Source: Takakia lepidozioides
Lineage: Eukaryota > Streptophyta > Takakiopsida > Takakiales > Takakiaceae
Direction: 5' to 3'
NCBI GenBank assembly: GCA_030704615.1
Contig: CM060732.1
Location: forward strand, 72,829,053 to 72,893,052
DNA length: 64,000 nucleotides
Position numbers and translations under genes: made by a program. The notes beneath the pieces are model-generated. The model saw only the letters and a list, made by a program, of their open reading frames with translations. It was not told the DNA's origin and did no database searches. Shown here in pieces: positions 46,475 to 57,745 of the stretch (positions within the stretch are counted from its first letter, which is position 1; each line of letters starts with the position of its first letter).

Positions 46475-47356
46475 TCATACCATTTTAGTTTTCATTATCT
46501 TGACGATTTGCTGATTCCAAATTTGCCCCAGCATTGTCCCCTCTCGAGCAGTTATATTTTTTGTGCTTGCTTTTGTCGTATTTTTTCTCGGCGGCATTGT
46601 CCACACTACATTGTCAACATGAATCCATTGAGCGGGATCCATTGGGTTGAACTCCCAATTTTTGGACCAACAATCTTTGTATCTATCTGCATCCGTAGGA
46701 TTGCCCATTTTCCTCGGTTTCCACCACTCCACAAGAAGCTTTTTGTAATTGCAATCCTCTCTATCTCGTACAACATCTGATATTGTCATTCCCATCCAAA
46801 CAGAAAAAGTCTCCGTATCATTTGGGCAAACAAGGACAAAGAATCCTTTCTCAATATTCTTGAATGGATTTAACGGTATTTTTGGATGGTCACATCTCGG
46901 CCCACAATACCGTTCCACAATATCTTCATTATCGGACAATGCGTCTTGAGACTGTCTATGAACACCGTCTCTCCTGTGGTGCTCGATCCATTTTATTGCT
47001 GACCAAAATCCTTCGATAAGTTCGTCATTTGGCTCCTCCAACGGAAGGTCAAGTTCTTCAAGAATATCCGCCCAATATTGATCATATTGTTTCATGATAT
47101 TTCCATATTGATCATCCAAGAGCGTCCATTTTTTCCAAAAATCCATGTATTTTTTAATACCGGACTTGATGCAAGATTGTTTCTCCAATGCTTCATCACC
47201 ATCTCCCCAAATAGGTCTCTTACAGAGCGGTTTCGGTTGTCCAACTTGAAGCATTGGAGAACCATCGTCTGTTGCTTTCCACATTTTGACATTGCTATTT
47301 TTTGGAAGCCAATCCGAATCTGTTGCACCACAGGGATCAAACGCTCCAACCGTTGA
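46475..47356 (-). pseudogene. Transposase C-terminal segment, inverted
   Basis: The frame starts with a tryptophan-rich stretch (VGQPKPLCKRPIWGDGDEA), then LIEGFWSAIKWIEHHRR, RYCGPRCDHPKIPLNPF and KGFFVLVCPNDTETFSVWMG, a BAH/chromo-like fold by appearance, and ends in a basic tail. I believe this is the C-terminal part of the same transposon protein whose N-terminal and catalytic parts lie on the opposite strand at 47.6-50.1 kb. That assignment is from memory of the family, so moderate. Confidence 0.45.
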
Positions 47357-47616
47357 TTATCACTACCACAAATCTGACGACGTAGACAGCCCGCAACGCG
47401 TCGAACGATCTTGACGATCCAACGGATGACATACGGCGCATCGCAAAATTAAGCCGCACACCGTCTGTTCGATCGCCAAGATCTCGATTTGCATTGGCGC
47501 ATTAACAGCGCCCTAACCACCGCCAGATCTGCTAGAAGTCCATATCCACTATTTATCTCTATCTGTAGAGACTAAGGAACGTCGACATTCATTTCGATGT
47601 TCTGTCCTTTCTTGAA

Positions 47617-50140
47617 ATGGATTCTTTATCATCTGGTCTCAAAATCTTCCTCTGTCACAAAACGTCGAGGGTTATAGTTGCAACTAGTAACTGCCTGAAT
47701 GTGACTAATGAAGTTCAGTGTCATGGACGTTCATTGACCTCATCAACAATTAGTGTGATAATCACTACATTTGAGAATGGCTATGGGACGATGCAATTGT
47801 TATATCCTCATATGGATGCAGACACATTAACTGAGGCTCTTGGGACACCTGTCATGTGTGATTTGTGTGATATCTCTTTGGACTATCCTACCTCTAAGTC
47901 CAGAATGTCTTTTCTCGTCCGAAGATGGAGATGGATCAGAAGAATCCGTGGATGGAGAAAATCCTCAGAGCCCTCTTGGAAGGAGTAATTGGAGAAATCG
48001 TATGTGTATCCTCTTAACGGAAGAAAATAATGACATCTACGAGGAAAGAATACACGCATGCATTCCGGATGAGGTGGTACTTTGTGACAAACTCGGGGAG
48101 GACCATGTCGGTGTTCTCATTACCAGGGTGCTAGTAGGAGGATGTGGATCTCTCATGTCCATTGTCAAGTGACCTTTGATTAGAACAAAATTCTTGCAAA
48201 ATGGAAGGTTGATTTCGGAAGATCTACAAAATTTCTACAGCTCCGAGATGGCTAGTGAATCGGAGGATGGTGAATGTGGTATAAGGAAGGCTCCTTATAG
48301 GCATTTTTGTAGATCCAAAAGAAGTATTGCTTTGGATGAATCTAGGAAATCAAAAAAATTACTCTCGAAAAGGTCTGTGAGAGATGTTAGTAGCAAACCA
48401 TGTTGTCAGCTTCGGTGTTGTCAATTTTTTGATTGGAAGAAGACGCTTGCTCTTTGTACCACATTTTGGGGATCCACCTTCGACAATAAACGAGAGCTGG
48501 GATTTGACATTCCACGGAGACTACACAGACTGGAGGGGTCAACTCGTCGAGCATACATTACTATTGAGGGAGTGGATATTTGCGAGAAGATGTGGTGGAT
48601 AATTCATGGAATTGGGCAGATCAACTTATATGGAGTACAAAAGACTCAGCAAAGAATGGATTATCTCTTCTCTGCATGAAAATTGTGGAATGAAGCGACC
48701 CCGCCCAGAGACTGTTCAGGCTGAGAGGAACATATTGTCTATCATTAACGGGAACAGTGATTTCATGCCACATAAGACGAGATATATTGGTGAGGGGCGC
48801 CAAGATTCACTCCGTGTACTACCTTCAGAGATTAATTGGAAATGAATTCGAGATGAGTCCAATGAGGTGAATATTCTTTCTCATCTACTTCTTCTTTTGG
48901 ACCTCTCTATTAAGACAATGTGAATAAGATGTGATTTGGTTGAGCAAATAATTTTTTTACATCGATCGATCAATAGTCTTTATTTATTTACTACCTGTAT
49001 CAGGCTGATGGGATTACTATATGAGACCTCGACATTAGTGTCAACGTTCTAATATATTCTTGGGCGCACATGACAGACCAATCAGGTTCTGGGTTTAGGG
49101 CCTATTTTTACTTTAGCGGTGAGTCGAATTAGAAAGAATCTCCAATGTCGAAGTTAGAAAAAGTGGAGGAACATTTGCAAAATGTACGGAGTGTGAGATG
49201 CTAAAAGACCTCATTAAGAAGTCTGTGAAAAGATGTGCAGACCAAATGTGTCATAAAAAAACTCTTGACAAACATCTGAAACATCAAGAGTCTTGCCGGA
49301 GACTCTACCATAGCTGGAGGAATGAATCGGTTATGATGCCAACAGAATTCTTATGCATCATTCATGATAAGATGGATCATCGAAAGACTGCTCTTCCACG
49401 TTTACAAACAACGAACAAGATGATTTCAGGCTTGGGGCAGCTTCCAGTGTCTATGGTGGGTATCGTTACTCACGGTCACGAAAATGGCGCGTACGCTCAA
49501 TATTGGATGAATTTTTGGCCAGCAGATCCCAACTTCGTTATAGGATCTTTGGCTAGAATTTTGCGACAATTGGAGAAACCAACATATTGTGAATCAATGG
49601 TCATTTTCGACAACCCCATGCAAACTGATTTCTTTGAAGTCATAATGAGAGGAAAATCCAGATGTTTGGATGTTTTGAAGTCTTGTTCTGAAAATGATAA
49701 GAAATGAGCGCTTCCATTACCGCAAAGATTGTATCTACAAATGGACAATTGTGTCAAAGACAACAAGAACATGTGGATGTTGGCGTTCTTATCATTGTTT
49801 ACTGCAAGAGGGGTGTTCGAAGAAATTCAGCTCGGTTTCCTTATGATCGGCCACACGCATGAGGACATTAATGTTTATTTTAGTTACCTTTCGAAGAAAT
49901 TGAAAGAAAACAACACCTATGTTCTTTCCGATCTCATGAAAAATTTCATGGTATCTCAAGACCTACAGTTCATTCCACAAATAATTCAAGAAGTTCCAGA
50001 CTTCAAGGATTTTGTCGACGACTTTATTTTGGAGGGGAATGAGGCTTTGGTTGGAGCTACGGAAATACATTTTTTTTCGGTTTTTTGTTGATTCGGATGG
50101 CTGGCCTCTAATGCAATACAAAAAATCAACGACGGTGATG
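47617..50140 (+). pseudogene. Transposase (GHTHEDIN type), frameshifted
   Basis: 47617-47880 resembles the Tnp1/En-Spm C-terminal domain (VIVATSNCLNV, LLYPHMDADTLTEALG). 48380-48845 holds a Cys-rich start (KPCCQLRCCQFFDW), IEGVDICEKMWWIIHGIG and KRPRPETVQAERN. 49198-50090 holds the presumed catalytic region: FLCIIHDKMDHRKTALP, VGIVTHGHENGAYAQYW, YLQMDNCVKDNKNMWM and LGFLMIGHTHEDINVYF. The D-rich motifs fit an RNase H-fold (DDE) transposase of a family expanded in spore-bearing plants. Frame changes near 48650, 49705 and 50070 and a gap at 48850-49190 make it inactive. Confidence 0.6.
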
Positions 50141-51019
50141 TTTGATCTAACCCCCAGGCGCCACCATAAACCCTACCTTTATTTTGTGAGAGAGCGTCAT
50201 TTGACCCAACTCTCAACCATGGAGGGTTGGGTCAACCACGTTTATTTTTCTTTTTCGGCTTTTGTTTTTGGGTTGGGCGAAAGTCATTTGATTGCAAAGA
50301 CCTCGACGTGTGCGCCGAAGTTCGACGTCACCATCCGCAACTGATTGTTATTTGTTTTTAATTTTTTTTTCTGGGAAGCAGAGAGCCATTGGATCGAACG
50401 GATGGGAGGACCAGTTATTTCTTTTAAATTCCATATGTACTATTTGTTTATTTTCCACTTAGGTATCATCTATTATCGACCTTTTATTTTACCTGAATGT
50501 GCACCTCAGTGACGGCTGGGGTTATTTTTTGTGGCCGGCTCAATAATTAAGACCTCAACGTGTACGTCGAACCTCAATAGTTAAGACCTCGGCGTGTGTG
50601 CCGAGGTTCGACGGAACCCTCAGCAGCTGATTTTTTATTTTTTGGCTTTTTTTTTTCGGAGGCTGGGAAACCATTGGATCACAGAGATCCAACGGATGGG
50701 AGGACCTACTGCTAATTTTTACCATATTTTTTATTTTTTATTTTTTAGTTAGATATTATCTACTTTCTATTTCTTATTATACTTGAAAGTGCAAAACAAC
50801 GCGAAATTACCTGCATGAGAGTAATTATAAATCTAGTCCTACAAGGCAAAGCAAACAAAGGGGGCAGGGATGGAACCTATAACCTTTTGACCCAGATTTG
50901 TCAATCATACCAACAGACTACACATGAGATTTTGAAAATGTGTCCATCGTTTATACTATATATATTGAACACAAAGTAATAAGGAGCAATTCAAATGTTG
51001 AAGTGCGCCAAGTTGTTTT
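50141..51019. repeat. Non-coding region with recurring CCTCGACGTGT motif
   Basis: Copies of a short inverted motif (CCTCGACGTGTGCGCCG, CCTCAACGTGTACGTCG, CCTCGGCGTGTGTGCCGAGG) occur near 50310, 50552 and 50586, each with AAGAC before it. A CCATTGGATC/GATCCAACGG motif is near 50384 and 50670. At 50868-50935 (-) a tRNA-like A box and B box (TAGTCTGTTGG, GGTTCCATCC) suggest another SINE fragment. Confidence 0.45.
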
Positions 51020-51542
51020 TTTTATTTTTGTTATCGAAATCTAATGTCTATTATTTTTTATATTTTGTTTTGTTTTTATTGGGTTTTTTTTTCTCCTGGG
51101 CTGGAGGCCGTTGGATTTCAAAGATCTAGCGTCCGTCCGTTCAGGTATTATTGGAATTTATAATAATATTTTATTTTATATCTTAATATACTTTACACTT
51201 CTGCTTGGGTTTTCCGAAGCCGTCGGATTTGAACGATCCAACAGTGTAGAGATCTCACCTAAGCGCGCAGGGGTGGCGGCTAGGGCTAGGTCTCTTAGAG
51301 ACCCCCCGCCGTTGGATCGGGAAGATCCAACGGACGTTGGGTTTTGTTGTTTGGTTTTAATTTGTTTTTTGGTGGCTGATCCCGCTGACTTTGCCAGGCC
51401 GCATGCCGGCGTGTCGCCACGTGGCCAGGCGCGACAAGCCAATGGACGTTGGGGTTTTTTTTTATTTTTTTTTGGGTGCCGGTGGCCTTTGACGGTGCTG
51501 GGGACACGCTCTCGCCGTGTGTCCAGGCGCGGCAGTTTTTTG

Positions 51543-51573
<31 letters not shown>

Positions 51574-51910
51574 TTTTTTTTTTTTTTCCTCGGGTGGCGG
51601 CGTCTACTGACAGTGCCGACGCACGCTTGGCGCAACCGCACGTGGCCAGACGCCGGAAGTTTTTTTTTTTTCTTAATTTTTATTAGGTGGCGGCGCCCGC
51701 CGACGGTGACGACCCACGCCAGGCTGCACGCTTGGCGAGTCGCCACATGGCCACGGGCCGTCGCGCTGGTGTTTTTTTTTGTTTTTGGGGGTTTCATTTT
51801 TCAGGGCTTTGTGAAAGCTGTTGGATCCAGCATCCAACAGCCAGGGTCGACCATGTTTATTTTGTCTTTCATTTAGCTAATGCCGTTGGATCTGGCTAGA
51901 TCCAACGGAG
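51020..51910. repeat. CCGTTGGATC palindromes and GC-rich tandem units with poly-T
   Basis: Palindromes CGTTGGATC/GATCCAACG occur at about 51111, 51215, 51312, 51815 and 51884. Between them, four GC-rich units (starting about 51366, 51473, 51591 and 51685; GGTGGCGGCG, CCACGTGGCCAGGCG) alternate with long T runs. No genes. Confidence 0.55.
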
Positions 51911-53584
51911 GGGGTTTGCCCTAACTCTTCAGCCACCACCTCTGCTGCGAGTAGGGACGTTGAAGCTGCTGCGAGTCGAGAGGGACAGAGCTTGGAGCGG
52001 TGGAGCGGTGGAGCTGCGGAGTGTTGGAGTGGCGGGCTGGTGCATAGGGGAGGAGTGGGGCATCACTTCACAGGTGGGTTTCCTGGCCTAAGAGAGAGAA
52101 TGAGGAAGATAAGAGAGAGAGCAATGAGCAATGCATGTTTTAGGTTCATTTCAATCTCACTTTCCTTTCACCTTGTGTTTGCTGTGGGGTTTCTTGCCCT
52201 AAGAGAGAGAGAAGGAGAGAGAGAGGGGAGAGATGGTAAAGCATTGAAAACTGAATATTGTCTTAAAATTGCCAACAAAATGACAATTGCATCTCCTGTC
52301 CTCTTAGCTTCTATTTGATGTTCGGGCTTCCCGTCCTAGGAGATAGTGAAGGAGGGAGAGGGGAGAGAGGCAAGGGGATTAAATTAGATAGTGAATTTAT
52401 TATCTTCAGGTTGCAACAATTGCGATCTCCTTTCCTTGTGAGCTTCTATTTGTTGTTCGGGCTTCCCGCCCCGAGTTATTTTCAGGTCTTCTAATGGCTT
52501 TGGTACAGTAGACTAGGGCCAACCAGAAGTTCTTGTCATTACCACCATATTGGTTACCTTGTTTTCCATTGTCCTTATTAGATCTCTTTTTATACCTTTC
52601 AAGCTAATAAATGTATTTGTGGAAGGCTCAATCAGTGGATAGAGGGCATTTGAAGCATTTATTTGGAAGCCTCGAAGACACACCGAAGCACTTCGACATG
52701 GCATCCAGTAGCAAGTAAAATTGCAGACTTATTAATTCATTGTGTTTTCTTGTTTCCCTTGATTTCTATTGTCTTTTCTTGTCTTAACTTGGCTCCAAAC
52801 CATAGATCCAAAACTGTAACACCCAAATGCAAAGAGCCCCAAACTTTCAAATCGATTTCGAATTCTACTGCAATTTCAATTGCTAATGTAATGCACTGCA
52901 CATGCATAAACAATGCATAGGAAATGAATTGAACGCTACTTGTACCATGAAAACACTACTTGTAACCATTCCGAAATTCCCAAATATGAGACAACAAATC
53001 ATAAGACCATATGCGTACACGATCGATAGTGAGTCGTAGAACGTCGACATTAATGTCTAGAAAGTCTAGAAAGTCTAGAAATATAGCAAACAACTTCCTA
53101 GTTCACGTAATCATGAAAAGCTAATGTCAGGAACATCGATATGAGTGTCGACGTTGTGGAGATTAATGAGGTCAGGTTAGGTTGGGAAATGCGGTTCAAA
53201 GAGATTGGGTTAGGTTCGGTTTTCATGAGATTGAGTTTCACTGACGTCAATTTGGATTCTTGTACTGAGGTAAGATGCGGCAGGCTAGATTGGGTGAGGT
53301 TTTACATTAGCGTCTTCGTGGCGAAATGTCCCACTATTTCTTGAAATATTTATTTGGAACCTCGACATTTGTGTCGACGTTCATTAGACCTGATGTAAAA
53401 TCTTCTATACCTTGCTTAGGATCATACTGAATTCGACATAGGTAGTAGAAGAAATATTCCAAAAAATAGTACTCCTTAGTCTCCTCCGAAGGGACGTCGA
53501 CGTTGAGAATTTGGAACAAATTTTTTAGAGAGGTAGGACCAAATTAATTTTGTGTTTGAGTGAACTGAGGCAGTTCGTAGGTGG
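51911..53584. other. Region with no recognised gene
   Basis: It contains two copies of a GAGAGAGA-rich block with GGGCTTCCCGCCC (about 52080-52480). Further copies of the CCTCGACATTNGTGTCGACG motif are near 53041, 53140, 53361 and 53493. I find no family match in the small frames. Confidence 0.35.
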
Positions 53585-53920
53585 TTGTGTAGGAGTGATT
53601 ACTCTGGAAAGGATGAAACGATCGAATACTCATCGAGCTTCTACCCAATTCCCGGAACTCCCGAATACGAGCTTCCGGACTTCATTGAACCACCTGAAAT
53701 AGCCTACTCATCATCCGGTTCAGAGGCAGCAGACTCGTCTAGATTCTGTCCGTCCTCCCCTAAATATATGCCAACCTCACCACAGTACATTCGTTTCTCT
53801 AAACGAGATAGCCAACGGCCATATGAATACATGTTATTCTACCCTACCTATGTTCCAGAAACATACAGTCCAGAGACTTACGTTCCAGGGGGATGCTTCC
53901 GCGTGAGCGTGAGCCGGGCT
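53585..53920 (+). pseudogene. Unrecognised Tyr/Pro/Ser-rich frame at element B border
   Basis: The frame has repeated SP-Y words (FCPSSPKYMPTSPQY, then FYPTYVPETYSPETYVPG). It then runs into the putative terminal repeat of element B and loses its protein-like character. That looks like a coding sequence interrupted by the insertion. The family is not recognised. Confidence 0.35.
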
Positions 53921-54075
53921 CACGCCATGTCATCAGTTATTGCCACATTGGCTGACGGGTCTTACGCCACGTCAGCCGACCTCGCCAGCGTGCCCGATGC
54001 CATGTCACGTCATGCCACGTCATTTTCATAGGCATGACCCTATAACCGCGGACCGAACAGCAAATGGGGGCCTAT
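53895..54075. repeat. Putative left terminal inverted repeat of element B
   Basis: It has GCGTGAGCGTGAGCC, then CCACGTCAGCC, CATGCCACGTCATT and CCTATAACCGCGGA, followed by a second CCTATAGCCGCGGA. The right end of element A shows the same words in inverted order, including a double CCTATRACCG block. Mutator-like elements make 9-10 bp target duplications. The right end of B is outside the window, so none can be checked. Confidence 0.5.
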
Positions 54076-54184
54076 AGCCGCGGATTGCGCATTTGGCAGA
54101 TAGGGAACCATGTGTGGGCGACGAGGCGAGGTGCAGAAGAGAGTTTAGGGTTTGTTGGTGAATGTTGCAGAATGATAGTGTTTG

Positions 54185-54450
54185 TAGAGACTGAAATGGT
54201 TGTGGATGTATTAATGTCCAGGTCATCAATCTACAATGGTCCTCATATGATTTAATGCCATGCTAATGTGGTATTTTACGTTGCTGTCATCAGTGTAGAA
54301 TGGTTGTGGATGAGTTTATGAGGATGAAACAAAGCCAATGTGGATGGGACACTGCTAATATTGATGAATGGGGATGAATAGTTGTGGACAAATATGGATG
54401 AAATACCATGAATGGATGATAGAGTAGATGAATGTTGAACGAGGATGTCA
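54185..54450. repeat. Degenerate GGATGAATG minisatellite, element B left end
   Basis: Irregular GTGGATGA and GATGAATGG words match the character of 18185-18425 in element A, in the same position relative to the leftward gene. Confidence 0.45.
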
Positions 54451-54497
54451 TTCTAACATTTATGAAAACCAAGCACAACGATCAATGTCGTTTGCAC

Positions 54498-54592
54498 ATC
54501 CGTCCTGAAGCACTTGATAAGATTTAATGAATGTCTACCTTTCCCCAAATGCCAGACATTCATTACATCTTATAAAGTGCTTCAGGACGGAT
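54498..54592. repeat. Long hairpin with 39-bp arms
   Basis: Arms 54498-54536 and 54554-54592 are inverted copies with two mismatches, separated by 17 bases. The outer bases are ATCCGTCCTGAAGCACTT. It may be a foldback element or a source of small RNA. It lies 3' of the RPL32 pieces. Confidence 0.8.
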
Positions 54593-54654
54593 TTTAACGG
54601 ATCTTATTCTACGTTATCAAGGTAGATAGATGACAGCAACATAGAATAAGACAA

Positions 54655-54830
54655 CACAGCAGATGTGAGAGTGATCTTTCATGCTGCGACTTTGTCCGAG
54701 TGCTTACTGCAACATTCTGGTGTGCAGCACGCTTTTCTTGAGCTGTCCTCTTCAGTGTCGACACATTGCGAGCCATTTCACCACTATACTTCCTGCAACG
54801 TACCACCTGACCACACTTAACATGGTTTGG
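54655..54830 (-). pseudogene. RPL32: Captured RPL32 C-terminal exon
   Basis: On the minus strand it reads KYSGEMARNVSTLKRTAQE and continues RAAHQNVAVSTR. This corresponds to the conserved C-terminal part of cytosolic ribosomal protein L32 (E.AHNVST.KR..I.ERA.Q). It is decayed, lies downstream (in sense) of the repeated L32 exon, and keeps the native exon order. Confidence 0.65.
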
Positions 54831-54999
54831 ACTCCAATGCTTATTGCGGCCCCTGCCAATGAGGTAGAAATGTGCACCTGTATGTTACGAGAGTATTGCA
54901 ACTTTCATGGTTTCATCAGGACCATTATACAACAACATTCAAAATGATTTGGCTCTCGTTTGTGCATGAGGAGGAATTCCGGGTCTTATAACATTGTGT

Positions 55000-55360
55000 A
55001 ACAGAAATTGACAAAACGTCTGCCTTGTCTTCTTCTTTGACCCATAACCAATGTTAGGCATGAGGATCCCGCCTTTGAACTTGCGCTGAAATCGAGAGTC
55101 CATACACCATCCACTAGGTGCACTGTCTTCTTGTTTGAACCATAACCAATGTTACGCATCAGGATGTTGCCCTTGAACTTGTGTTGAACCCGAGAGTCCA
55201 CAAATCATCCCCTAGGTGCCTTGTATTCTTGTTTGACCCATAACCAATGTTAGGCATCAGGAGGCTGCCTTTTAACTTGCGTTGGTCCCGAGAGTCAATA
55301 CATACATCATCCCCTAGGTGCCTTGACTTCTTGTTTGACCCATAACCAACCATTTGTTGT
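55000..55360 (-). pseudogene. RPL32: Four tandem copies of an RPL32 exon fragment
   Basis: Each unit of 98-102 bp encodes a version of [20 protein letters not shown] followed by SNKKT, the most conserved segment of ribosomal protein L32. The CATAACCAA mark falls near 55042, 55140, 55238 and 55340. Because the unit is not a multiple of three, the copies fall in different frames. The lowest-coordinate copy extends on into FCQFLLHNV, as in the real gene. So a captured exon was multiplied after capture. Confidence 0.8.
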
Positions 55361-56537
55361 ACATTACAATCAAAGCCTACAAGCCAGGATATAACTATCC
55401 ACTGTATGAAGTGCATAGAAGCCACTGTTGTAAATGCATACATGGCACGAAAATGAGAAACCATCTTTTAACGACATTACAACGAACATGCACAATTGTT
55501 ATTACAAAGTTATGGAGGGACACAAAATGTCTAAAACTGTGAACATCTCGAGACCCCCCAAAATGATGAAATTTGCATTTCAGTCACTAGAACTATCCCC
55601 TGAAACTTGTGCAGTATCATCGACGTAAACCCGAGCTCCGAGGTGCCTGTTGTGCTTTCGAGCACATGGGGGAGATAACATGAAACTCTATTGACAAACA
55701 ATGGCCTCAGCGTAGTCGGGTAGGATGTATGAACGTGGAGGGCTGCACCACAAGTCACTGTGAATAAAAGAGACGTCGACCAAAGGAATAGCTTCCAATA
55801 TCCTGCCACCAAAAGATCCACAATTGCATTAGCCACCATTAATGGGAAAGGGGGGGCCATTTTCGCGGGAGAAATCGGATGCTTACAAAAAAACAACTTA
55901 CTCACATGCGAAATCGTCGTCCAAGACTTTGTCGTCCCCTTCGTTGATTTCCACATGCACTATACCCTCCTGTTGTTGGGCGGCAGGTGCCGGCGCTGGC
56001 GCTTCCAAGTTATGGAGGAGGTCATTGAAAATGTCCGCATCCCCTTCCATACCAAACAAATGCCTGCCCACTGCCTTGCAAGCATGGTACGAAGCTCCTA
56101 CAAGACAGAGTTCTCTCAGGACACATAAACACAAATTTTGCACCAAGAAGAAAACACCGCAGCAGGTTGGGGGTGAAACATGTGCCAAGAGTGAGGTCCA
56201 CAATACGCGCCCCCGGATGGGAACAAGTCTCCACAATTGTTTGAATAAATGCTGGGCTCTTCTCCTTGGCCCCTCTCCATGGTGTGGAGTTGGACTTTCG
56301 CAAGCACACATTGGAATCCACGTAATTGTAGTGCATGTCGTCCACCACTGGATCGAACTTATCGTTGATGAAAGAACCTCCCCATGAAGCCTGAACTCCT
56401 TCACTGCTGTAGGAGTTGAAGCAGGGTGCAGTCTGACGAGGCAGACGGCCTCAAAAAGGCGGGTCTACACACAAGACAACATGAAGCACATATTAGTGAA
56501 TCCAAAAAATTCATCTGGAAAGAACAGTGCTTGAAAC

Positions 56538-56577
56538 CTCTGAAAATGAGTGCGTTGACGCACTCATTTCTGCAGGG
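56538..56577. repeat. Palindrome in intron 7, element B
   Basis: An inverted repeat centred on GAGTGCGTTGACGCACTC with outer arms CCTCTGAAAAT/ATTTCTGCAGGGG. It sits in the intron homologous to the one holding 19524-19547 in element A. Confidence 0.8.
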
Positions 56578-57708
56578 GTGAAATGGAACTTCAAATGAAG
56601 CAGGCAAGAGAAAGTCGATTACCATTTGTCCGGGACAGTCGCCCTTTGTCAAGTACAGGCTGTTCACACCATTCCACGTTTTGATGATTTTCATCCCCGA
56701 GGCCTTGAGGTAGCTTGCAAGCTCCCGTCGACATTTCGTATTGACCGACTGGATCATTACAAGAACCCCTGCATCCGATAAAAAAAATTGCAAACTGAAA
56801 AGACCCACCGCCAGTACCTCTCATCAAATGCATTCCATGTTGGGCAAGTGCCTGTGGGTAGGATGTCCGGTACTGGCAGCCCATCCGGAATGTCCACAAT
56901 CACCATGTCGGCAGAACATGGTTTCAGAGAACCGTTGACCCAACACTGCCCTTTCGAAACCTGAAAACAGACAGACGGCAAAAATTAAAAAAACTATCCA
57001 AAAGGGAAAACAGTAAAGGAGACAAACAGTGGGAATTGGCTTACCGAGTCAAGGAATGCACACAGCTTGCCCCAAGTTCGAGAGGATTCTCCAGTGTAAC
57101 CAGATTTTCTGCTTTCCATCATGGCAAGGAATGAATCATTGACAATCTCGCATTTACATTCTCGCTGGATTCTGGATGGGTGCTCCACTGCGTCGTATGG
57201 CTCAATCCTCCCCTTACGTTTTCGTTCATTGTTTGCAATTGGGGTCTACGCTACCTCACCCCCTGCAGTCTCCCCTTGGGTGGCCTTCTCCTTTCCTTTG
57301 TCCTTTGTACCCTTTCCCTTTCCCTTTCCCTTCTCTCTCAGGAGTTTTGTTGGCTGCGGGTTCCTTCTCAGCGAGGTTTCGCAGATTCCTCTCATGCAAT
57401 TCCTTGTCAGTAAGAGGGGCCAAAGACTCCGCATTGTCGTTCTGGTTCCGTGTCTGCAACTCATACTAGGGGCAATCTGATTTCGGAATGTCTAGATACC
57501 AGCAGCAGTCTTTCAGGTGATATCTCCCGTAGTCTCTAAGAATGGTTGTCGTGTACATGGTCTGACTGTTAGAGGGGTCAGACCACAAGTCGATGAAGGC
57601 AGGGTACTTACTGAGGTTTTTTCCCGGAATGAGCACGTTCTTGATATACCTACAAAACAAAAGAAGTACACTTTTAGACATTGAAGGCAAAAAAGCATAT
57701 ATTGCGGC

Positions 57709-57745
57709 CCTCCCAAAATGCGTGCGTCGACACACAGAGTTTGGG
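57709..57745. repeat. Palindrome in intron 5, element B
   Basis: An imperfect palindrome around TGCGTGCGTCGACACACA, in the intron homologous to the one with 25476 and 25679 in element A. A second half-copy (AAAATTGCGTGCAACG) lies near 57936. Confidence 0.7.

Noticed and set aside
51111-51686. 191-codon frame as a gene
   Set aside because: Translation consists of T-run phenylalanines and GC-rich tandem units. It is repeat-derived.
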